DNA of 32,844 bases, from NCBI GenBank assembly GCA_016215205.1, contig JACRKU010000015.1:1-32844 (forward strand). Direction: 5' to 3'. This document shows positions 1-6,151 of the stretch, piece by piece (the stretch's first letter is position 1; every line of letters begins with the position of its first letter). This DNA comes from Candidatus Yonathbacteria bacterium (lineage in GTDB: Bacteria > Patescibacteriota > Minisyncoccia > Phycocordibacterales > UBA1550). A program made the position numbers and the translations under genes. Under the pieces are notes generated by a model, which was given only the letters and a program-made list of their open reading frames with translations, made no database searches and was not told the DNA's origin.

Positions 1-1
1 C

Positions 2-424
2 GGCATAGACGATCCGTTGGGGAGCGTGTACGGATTTTTGGGCTGGGAGTCTCTGCCGTCTATTCCGGAACTCGGCGAGACGCCGAACTATTCAAAGATC
101 ACGCTCAAAACTTTGGCGAATCTTTTTGTCGCGCTCTACGATGCGAAGTATATCAGCATAGAGCATTCAAATAAAATTTTTGGTTATCTGGCGAATACGC
201 CGTTTAACGATAAGGTTGATGCCGGCGTGCCGGATGATGTCGTAGTGGCGCACAAGATCGGTGTCGCTGCGGCGGTAGAGACTTTTTCCGACTGCGGCAT
301 CGTTTACGCGCCGAATCGGAATTATCTGCTGTGTTTGGGCGCGAGCGGAGGTGATGAAAAAACCGCCGCGAAATTCATGGCGGAAGTCTCCGCCGCGGCC
401 TATAAGTATGTGATCAATAATTAG
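2..424 (+). CDS. Serine hydrolase / class A beta-lactamase-like protein, C-terminal part (5' truncated by window edge)
   Basis: Reading frame is open from base 2 (GIDDPLGSVYGF...) to TAG at 424; the VVAHKIG...DCGIVYAPNRNYLLCL pattern resembles the KTG region of class A beta-lactamase-like folds. Confidence 0.65.
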   Translation, partial: GIDDPLGSVYGFLGWESLPSIPELGETPNYSKITLKTLANLFVALYDAKYISIEHSNKIFGYLANTPFNDKVDAGVPDDVVVAHKIGVAAAVETFSDCGIVYAPNRNYLLCLGASGGDEKTAAKFMAEVSAAAYKYVINN

Positions 425-433
425 AGAGGGGAA

Positions 434-461
434 GTAGAACCTAGAATCTGGAAAGTAGACC
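434..461 (+). repeat. 7-nt periodic AGAA repeat, block 1
   Basis: gtagaac|ctagaat|ctggaaa|gtagacc. Confidence 0.65.
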
Positions 462-485
462 TGCCAGCAACTCACTTAATTACCC

Positions 486-523
486 CTTTCGCAATAATGA
501 GCGATAGCTCATTATTGCGAAAG
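486..523. repeat. Perfect 17-bp inverted repeat with GATA loop (C-TTTCGCAATAATGAGC-GATA-GCTCATTATTGCGAAA-G)
   Basis: Direct reading of both arms; further partial CCC/GGG pairing outside. Confidence 0.9.
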
Positions 524-573
524 TTAGGGGAACGCTCTACTATATACTATATGTAGTGGATGACAGGTGGGAA

Positions 574-608
574 GTAGAAAGTAGAATGAAGAAAATAGAA
601 GCATGAAA
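574..608 (+). repeat. 7-nt periodic AGAA repeat, block 2
   Basis: gtagaaa|gtagaat|gaagaaa|atagaag|catgaaa. Confidence 0.65.
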
Positions 609-657
609 AATCGGCTTGAAAATTGACGAGCGATGTTTATTTTGCTAACGTACAGAT

Positions 658-900
658 ATGACAACAGCTCAAATTAACAACATTTTGAATAAAGGAATAA
701 AAACGCAAAAGATCGGCAAAATGCCCGTTGTGGTTTTGCCTCTGCAGGTATTGGAGACCATGCGTGAGCGGTTTAGTATGCTTGAGGAGTATTACCAAAT
801 GAGCACTTCTAAAAATTACAAACAAAAAATCGCCCGCGCGCGTGCTTCAAAAAAAGAAATTTCAGCAAAAGATTTATATAAAAAACTTGTACTCGCCTAA
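658..900 (+). CDS. Putative Phd/YefM-like antitoxin (orphan)
   Basis: 80 aa; KMPVVVLPLQVLETMRERFSMLEEYYQ...KIARARASKKEISAKDLYKKL resembles the C-terminal half of Phd/YefM antitoxins. Confidence 0.45.
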   Translation: MTTAQINNILNKGIKTQKIGKMPVVVLPLQVLETMRERFSMLEEYYQMSTSKNYKQKIARARASKKEISAKDLYKKLVLA

Positions 901-947
901 ATAATGAAGTACGATTAATAATATTATGGAGTAGAAATAATAAATAT

Positions 948-1166
948 ATGCGCAAAATTGATTTAAAAAATGTAGTTTGGAAAGAGGGCAAATATTATGT
1001 TGCTCAATGTCTGAACGTAGATGTTTCCAGCTTTGGTAAAACCAAAAAAGATGCGTTATCCGCTTTAGATGAAGCGTTAGAATTATATTTTGAAGATATA
1101 AAGATTCCGAAAGTGACGAAAATTGAAAAGCCGGAACTTGTCAAAATGTCAGTTTGTTATGCCTAA
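948..1166 (+). CDS. hicB: HicB family antitoxin
   Basis: WKEGKYYVAQCLNVDVSSFGKTKKDALSALDEALELYFED is typical of HicB; overlaps the downstream HicA by 8 bp (ATGCCTAA). Confidence 0.85.
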   Translation: MRKIDLKNVVWKEGKYYVAQCLNVDVSSFGKTKKDALSALDEALELYFEDIKIPKVTKIEKPELVKMSVCYA

Positions 1167-1377
1167 AAGTTATTCATCCACAGAAATCATTAAAGTTCTC
1201 CAGAAAAATGGCTTTAATTATATTTCACAAAAAGGTAGTCACGCCAAGTGGAGAAAAATTGGAAGTTCAACATTAACCGTAATTGTCCCAGCTGGGAAAA
1301 AAGAAATTCCTTTTGGAACCTTTAAATCAATTTTACGCCAAGCTAATTTGGTCGAAGATAATTTTAGGCGAAAATAA
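1159..1377 (+). CDS. hicA: HicA family mRNA interferase toxin
   Basis: MPKSYSSTEIIKVLQKNGFNYISQKGSHAKWRK... with HicA GSH motif; ATG at 1159 overlaps the hicB stop. Confidence 0.85.
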   Translation: MPKSYSSTEIIKVLQKNGFNYISQKGSHAKWRKIGSSTLTVIVPAGKKEIPFGTFKSILRQANLVEDNFRRK

Positions 1378-1396
1378 GTCAAATTTCTTTCTTAAT

Positions 1397-2122
1397 ATGC
1401 AACCACAAATCGTCGTACCGGATTATAAAGGGATTCATAACCAAAATCCTACAGAAACAAATGCTCGGCTTGAGAAATCAAAGTCGTATCGCGACCTGTC
1501 TACTATTATCATCTGTCCCACGCGCGGAGTCGTGCCGGCAAAGGTGGTACAATCGTGGATGGGGCTTATGCGCCCGATGAATCAAAAAGTCATTGGCCCG
1601 CTTTTTGCCATTGGTATGGAGGTGGGGGAGGCGTACAACAGTATGATAGAAATGATTCTGCAAAACCCAGAACTTTCCAAATGGAAATACATTTTAACCA
1701 TTGAGGAAGACAATATGCCGCCACCGGATGGACTTTTGAAACTCTATGAGCACATGAATGAATACGATGTTATCGGCGGTCTCTACTGGACAAAGGGCGA
1801 GGGCGGACAGCCGATGATCTATGGCGACCCGAAAGTTGCCCCTGTTAATTTCATTCCTCAGATGCCACTTGTGGACGGCATACAGCCGGCAAATGGTCTC
1901 GGTATGGGGTTCAATTTGTTTAAGCTTGATATGTTTAAGGACGAGAAGATACAGAGGCCGTGGTTCAAGACGGTTCAAGAATTTTCGCCACAAAAGGGCG
2001 CTAAAATGTATACGCAGGATTTGTACTTTTATGAAAATGCGCTCAAGGCGGGGTACAAGTTTGCGTGCGACACGCGCGTGAAAGTCGGGCACTATGATTT
2101 TGCGAATGACATTGTGTGGTAA
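1397..2122 (+). CDS. Glycosyltransferase-like protein (GT2-like, possibly phage-associated)
   Basis: Likely start MQPQIVVPDYKG at 1397; STIIICPTRGVV...YILTIEEDNMPPPDGLLKLYEHMNEYDVIGGLYW is GT-A-like. Confidence 0.55.
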   Translation: MQPQIVVPDYKGIHNQNPTETNARLEKSKSYRDLSTIIICPTRGVVPAKVVQSWMGLMRPMNQKVIGPLFAIGMEVGEAYNSMIEMILQNPELSKWKYILTIEEDNMPPPDGLLKLYEHMNEYDVIGGLYWTKGEGGQPMIYGDPKVAPVNFIPQMPLVDGIQPANGLGMGFNLFKLDMFKDEKIQRPWFKTVQEFSPQKGAKMYTQDLYFYENALKAGYKFACDTRVKVGHYDFANDIVW

Positions 2123-2151
2123 ACTGGCAATGAACGTGATAATATAAAAGT

Positions 2152-2373
2152 ATGAATACTGCCACTAAACAGACAATTAACTTACCCAAGGCAAGCGTTG
2201 GACGTCTTTTGGACGCCATGCGTTTTTTTGAGTTGGCGCAGGATGAAATTGAAGATTTTTTGGTCAGTAATAATAAAACCATCATTGCTAAAATTAAAAA
2301 AGCACACGGAGAACACCTGAAGGGTGAATCAAAGGACTTTCAGAATTTGCTAAAGAAATATGTATATAACTAG
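2152..2373 (+). CDS. Hypothetical small protein, putative antitoxin upstream of the RelE-like gene
   Basis: 73-aa ORF directly upstream of a RelE-like frame; position suggests antitoxin. Confidence 0.4.
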   Translation: MNTATKQTINLPKASVGRLLDAMRFFELAQDEIEDFLVSNNKTIIAKIKKAHGEHLKGESKDFQNLLKKYVYN

Positions 2374-2450
2374 ATACAATATACATTGCGCTCGTTCGGG
2401 AATCTCAGCAAAGACGCGGAGGGTCCTTGCTGGGTTCCACTCTCTCGCTT

Positions 2451-2716
2451 ATGTATAGAATTGTGTATACTAGGGTTTTTGAGAAAGATATTAGCAAGCT
2501 TGATACTGCGATCGCGAAAAGGATTATTCTTAAAATATCAGAGTTAAGTTCCGGTTCGTACAATTTTCAATTCCTTAAATATTCGCCGAAAGGCACAGAA
2601 AAACTTTGCAAATTAAGAGTAGGTGACTGGCGAATATTATTTCGGCAGATCATAAAGGGGAAATGATAGTTCTTTATGCCGTTGAACATAGAAATAAAAT
2701 TTATAAAAATTTATGA
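2451..2716 (+). pseudogene. RelE/ParE family toxin, frameshifted near its 3' end
   Basis: MYRIVYTRVFEKDISKLDTAIAKRI...LCKLRVGDWRILFRQ is RelE-like; frame stops at 2666, but the next frame gives DHKGEMIVLYAVEHRNKIYKNL* (to 2716), the expected RelE C-terminus. Confidence 0.65.
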
Positions 2717-3222
2717 AATTAGATTTAGCATGCGGGCAAAATAAGCAACAAGGATTTAAAGGGGTGGACATCGCGCCGGGGCCGGGCGTGGACTTTGTGG
2801 TTGATCTTGAACAGTACCCATGGAAAGAGTTTCAGGATGATTCCATTGAGGAGTTTTACGCGAGCCACTATGTGGAGCATGTGGGCGACCTATTGAAGTT
2901 TATGGATGAGATATGGCGTGTTGCCATAGACGGCGCCAAAGTCACTTTTATCGCGCCCTATTACACGTCTATCAGGTGCTGGCAGGACCCTACGCACAAA
3001 CGCGCCATTTCCGAGGCGACCTGGATGTATTTTAATCGCGAGTGGCGCAAGGCAAACAAGCTGGACCACTACCCGGTAGAATGCAATTTTGAAGTGACAA
3101 ATATGGTCATTTTTTTCAACCCGCCGTGGGACAAAAAGTCAGAGGAGGCGCGACAGTTTGCTCAGCAGCACTATTTCAATGTAGTATCCGATATTATGGT
3201 GGAATTGAAAGCGGTGAAGTGA
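2713..3222 (+). CDS. SAM-dependent methyltransferase-like protein
   Basis: MKLDLACGQNKQQGFKGVDIAPGPGVDFVVDLEQYPW...ASHYVEHVGDLLKFMDEIWRV matches class I methyltransferase motif I and acidic loop patterns. Confidence 0.65.
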   Translation: MKLDLACGQNKQQGFKGVDIAPGPGVDFVVDLEQYPWKEFQDDSIEEFYASHYVEHVGDLLKFMDEIWRVAIDGAKVTFIAPYYTSIRCWQDPTHKRAISEATWMYFNREWRKANKLDHYPVECNFEVTNMVIFFNPPWDKKSEEARQFAQQHYFNVVSDIMVELKAVK

Positions 3223-3234
3223 TAGAATGATATT

Positions 3235-3816
3235 ATGGTCACAGAAGAAAAAGAAGATGTTGTGAAGGGTGCTGGATGGCGCGGGTATCTTCGCAAGGCA
3301 GAGATTGCCGCGGTTGTGTTCCTCCTTATTATCATTGCGATCGTCGCCCTGTTTCGGGGTAGCACGCCGATAACGGTGACTTCTGAAAAGTACAAAATTA
3401 CCGGGTCGTTTTCTGGCAATGCGTCCGCTTTAAAGCAGGTGGAAACGGAGCAGTTTGTCGTAACGGATATGGGGAAAGTGGAGGGCAGCGCAAAAGAAAA
3501 TATATCTACTGCCAATCCAAAGATTTTTGAATCACCGGAGAATTTTAAATCATTTACTTATGACGCAACCGTTGGAAAAAAGATTGCTATTGCCGGCACA
3601 TGCAAAGACACATATTACACACTCCTCATTTTTAAGAGTGGTGACGATTATCGCAAAGACCCGGCGCGGGCGTATTACAATACCGCATTTCCTTGCCCTG
3701 CGAGCGGTATTGTAACTCTTTCGGTGAATCTAAAGGATTTCAATCTTCCCTCCGGAAACTACTACCTATTCCTCGCTGATCAGGGAGAGAAGGGGAGTTG
3801 GTATAATCCAAGGTAG
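3235..3816 (+). CDS. Hypothetical membrane-anchored protein
   Basis: Single N-terminal TM (AAVVFLLIIIAIVALF) followed by an extracytoplasmic region. Confidence 0.5.
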   Translation: MVTEEKEDVVKGAGWRGYLRKAEIAAVVFLLIIIAIVALFRGSTPITVTSEKYKITGSFSGNASALKQVETEQFVVTDMGKVEGSAKENISTANPKIFESPENFKSFTYDATVGKKIAIAGTCKDTYYTLLIFKSGDDYRKDPARAYYNTAFPCPASGIVTLSVNLKDFNLPSGNYYLFLADQGEKGSWYNPR

Positions 3817-3820
3817 GGGG

Positions 3821-3848
3821 GTAGAATCTAGAAAATAGAATTTAAAAA
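3821..3848 (+). repeat. 7-nt periodic AGAA repeat, block 3
   Basis: gtagaat|ctagaaa|atagaat|ttaaaaa. Confidence 0.65.
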
Positions 3849-3867
3849 TAAATAACAATAATAAAAT

Positions 3868-4293
3868 ATGCAAACAAAAATAATTCTTATCCTTATTGTG
3901 TTGGTAACCGTCATATTTGGTGGAGCATTCTTTTTTGTAAAAGGCGGCCCAGCCTTTTTTCGTGGAGAAAAGGCGACATCGTGGTATGCGGTGCATTTGA
4001 GCAATGGACAGAATTATTTTGGCCATATCACAGAACTCTCCAGCGACAAGATTGTTGTTTCTGGCGCTTATTATTTAGAAAAGTATGAAATGGGGGACAG
4101 TACAGTCTCGCAAAGCAAAAATTTCTCTGTACAGCAGATGCCAAAGCAGGTGTATCAGCTTGTCAGGCAAGGCGATGACAAAAACACCATGACCGATAAC
4201 ACTATTTACATCAATCGTTCATCCGTTTTGTTTTGGGAAAAACTTTCCGCCGATTCGGAGGTGGTGAAATCCATTACAGGGGGAAGGAAGTAG
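3868..4293 (+). CDS. Hypothetical membrane-anchored protein
   Basis: N-terminal TM (IILILIVLVTVIFGGAFFFV), 141 aa. Confidence 0.5.
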   Translation: MQTKIILILIVLVTVIFGGAFFFVKGGPAFFRGEKATSWYAVHLSNGQNYFGHITELSSDKIVVSGAYYLEKYEMGDSTVSQSKNFSVQQMPKQVYQLVRQGDDKNTMTDNTIYINRSSVLFWEKLSADSEVVKSITGGRK

Positions 4294-4297
4294 CGGG

Positions 4298-4332
4298 GTA
4301 GAATCTATGGGCTATAAAATAGAACCATGAAA
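4298..4332 (+). repeat. 7-nt periodic AGAA repeat, block 4 (degenerate)
   Basis: gtagaat|ctatggg|ctataaa|atagaac|catgaaa. Confidence 0.55.
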
Positions 4333-5547
4333 AATAATAAGATTGTAATTGGAGTTCCAGTTTTACTTTCCATTCTATTTTCTATTTTCTATTTTCTTCC
4401 TTCCGCCCTTGCTTTTGAGGCTACATCCACGACTTTTGAGCTTCATGCGGGGGATACCGAAAGTACGGTCGCTTCCTCAACTTCTGCGACATTTAGGTTG
4501 CATAATGCAGGCGGACAAAATGCCACCGCATCTTCGTCCTTGACCACCAAGTCGATTTCCTCCGGGATTTTGTATTGGCTGTATGGATTTTTTACGCCAT
4601 CGTATGAACAAACCCACTATCGTTGGAGAAATGATGATGGTACCAATGAAACAGATGCGACCTTTCCTGTTAACGAAGACACACTCTACAATCAATTTCC
4701 CAAAAACACTGTAAAGCGTTTGAGGATTGAAATTTCAAACGAGGGGTGGACACGCGCCGGTACAGCCCCACAGCTTCGACTTGAAGTTGCGAGCACCACC
4801 ACATGCGCATCGGGTACATATGCGCCTGTCTTGACCGACTACTCTGGACAATGGCACTTGGCCACATCCACTATTATCTTGACGGACCCTGTAGCAACTT
4901 CCAATGTCAGCGGAGGGCTTACGGACAGCAATATTGACTTTGTCGCTGGCCAGGTTAAAACAACCGGAAATACTACCTCCGCGATTACGCTTACTTCGCA
5001 TGACTTTACTGAAGTGGAATTTGGGGTTATGGCTTCGAGCTCGGCTAATGACGGCGGCACTTATTGTTTTCGTTTGACGAACAATGGCTCGACGACAACT
5101 ATGGCTTATACCGAGTCAAAATACGCAAAAGCAGTTATTGGGAGCGGGCTTTCAGCAACAGGGGAGCTTTATTCTGCAGTGTTTGACACGACCGCGACAT
5201 CAACCCAAGGTCCGGCATATAATTCTATAATGTGGAATGGCACGGAAGGGGTGTCTACGGGGAAGATTCGTTTTCAGTTTGCGACATCAAATTCGTCGAG
5301 CGGTCCATGGACGTTTTATGGAAGCGCCGACAATGGAGCGACCTGCAATACGAGTGATTGGTATGACACGCTTACATCTGGAGCTGGCGGCGGTCCCGGC
5401 AAGCCGGTCGAGATTTGGTGTTCACCCTCACAACACAACAATCAGCGATACTTCCGCTATAGGATACAAATCTGTTCGGCTAATTGTTCGAGTTCCGGAA
5501 CCGCAAGTCCTGTAGTCAGCGGAGTGGTGGTGAACTGGGCGCCGTAG
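4327..5547 (+). CDS. Secreted surface protein of unknown function, in the pilin-like gene cluster
   Basis: Signal peptide KIVIGVPVLLSILFSIFYFLPSALA; Ser/Thr-rich secreted-type sequence; co-directional with prepilin-like genes. Confidence 0.6.
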   Translation: MKNNKIVIGVPVLLSILFSIFYFLPSALAFEATSTTFELHAGDTESTVASSTSATFRLHNAGGQNATASSSLTTKSISSGILYWLYGFFTPSYEQTHYRWRNDDGTNETDATFPVNEDTLYNQFPKNTVKRLRIEISNEGWTRAGTAPQLRLEVASTTTCASGTYAPVLTDYSGQWHLATSTIILTDPVATSNVSGGLTDSNIDFVAGQVKTTGNTTSAITLTSHDFTEVEFGVMASSSANDGGTYCFRLTNNGSTTTMAYTESKYAKAVIGSGLSATGELYSAVFDTTATSTQGPAYNSIMWNGTEGVSTGKIRFQFATSNSSSGPWTFYGSADNGATCNTSDWYDTLTSGAGGGPGKPVEIWCSPSQHNNQRYFRYRIQICSANCSSSGTASPVVSGVVVNWAP

Positions 5548-5550
5548 GGG

Positions 5551-5634
5551 ACAGAACCCAGAACCCAGAAGCCAGAAAGTAGAAATTAGAATATGGAATA
5601 TAGAATTCAAAATTTAAAATTTAAAATTAAGAAC
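5551..5634 (+). repeat. 7-nt periodic AGAA repeat, block 5 (longest, 12 units, enters prepilin CDS)
   Basis: acagaac|ccagaac|ccagaag|ccagaaa|gtagaaa|ttagaat|atggaat|atagaat|tcaaaat|ttaaaat|ttaaaat|taagaac. Confidence 0.8.
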
Positions 5635-6120
5635 TCAGGCATTAGTTTGCTGGAGCTTTTGCTCTACATTGCCATCCTGTCCGGACTTATGGTGGTTCTT
5701 TCGGACGCGTTCATTATGCTTTCAAAAGGGCGCGGACAGTCGGAGGCGCGAAGCGAAGTAAACAGCGCAATCCGTTTTTCTGCAGAGCTCATCAAGCAAG
5801 ATGTTAAAAATGCTTCGGCTATCTCGACTCCCGCTCTCGGCACTCCGGCAAGCACACTTAGTCTCACGGTGTCTGGAGTGTCTGTCGTGTATGATATGTT
5901 GGGCGGGGCGCTTCGTCGCACTGCAAACGGAGTGGTTGCGACAACGACAGGAAGCGCCGTTTCTGTGGATGTGCCGACTTTTACGCGCCTCGAGAACTAC
6001 AATACGGTTTTGGCCGCCACAACGACCGCGCTGCAAGTTGCGATGACGATGCGCTATAATTCTTCAAGTACTGATTGGGTGTATTCGGACAGTCTGCGCA
6101 CGACAATAACATTCAGATAG
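5593..6120 (+). CDS. Type IV prepilin-like protein (N-terminal methylation motif)
   Basis: KNSGISLLELLLYIAILSGLMVVLSDAF: class III prepilin leader with G|I-S-L-L-E. Confidence 0.8.
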   Translation: MEYRIQNLKFKIKNSGISLLELLLYIAILSGLMVVLSDAFIMLSKGRGQSEARSEVNSAIRFSAELIKQDVKNASAISTPALGTPASTLSLTVSGVSVVYDMLGGALRRTANGVVATTTGSAVSVDVPTFTRLENYNTVLAATTTALQVAMTMRYNSSSTDWVYSDSLRTTITFR

Positions 6121-6151
6121 AAAGTAGAATCCAGAATTTAGAAAATAGAAT
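6117..6151 (+). repeat. 7-nt periodic AGAA repeat, block 6
   Basis: atagaaa|gtagaat|ccagaat|ttagaaa|atagaat. Confidence 0.75.

Noticed and set aside
1283-1396. Upstream extension of the glycosyltransferase-like ORF to 1283
   Set aside because: Overlaps most of the HicA 3' end; ATG at 1397 is more likely.
4735-5060. Antisense ORFs opposite the secreted surface protein
   Set aside because: No domain signal; opposite a signal-peptide-bearing CDS in a co-directional cluster.
5551-5634. Heptad repeat block as a CRISPR or direct-repeat array
   Set aside because: Period is 7 nt with no spacers.
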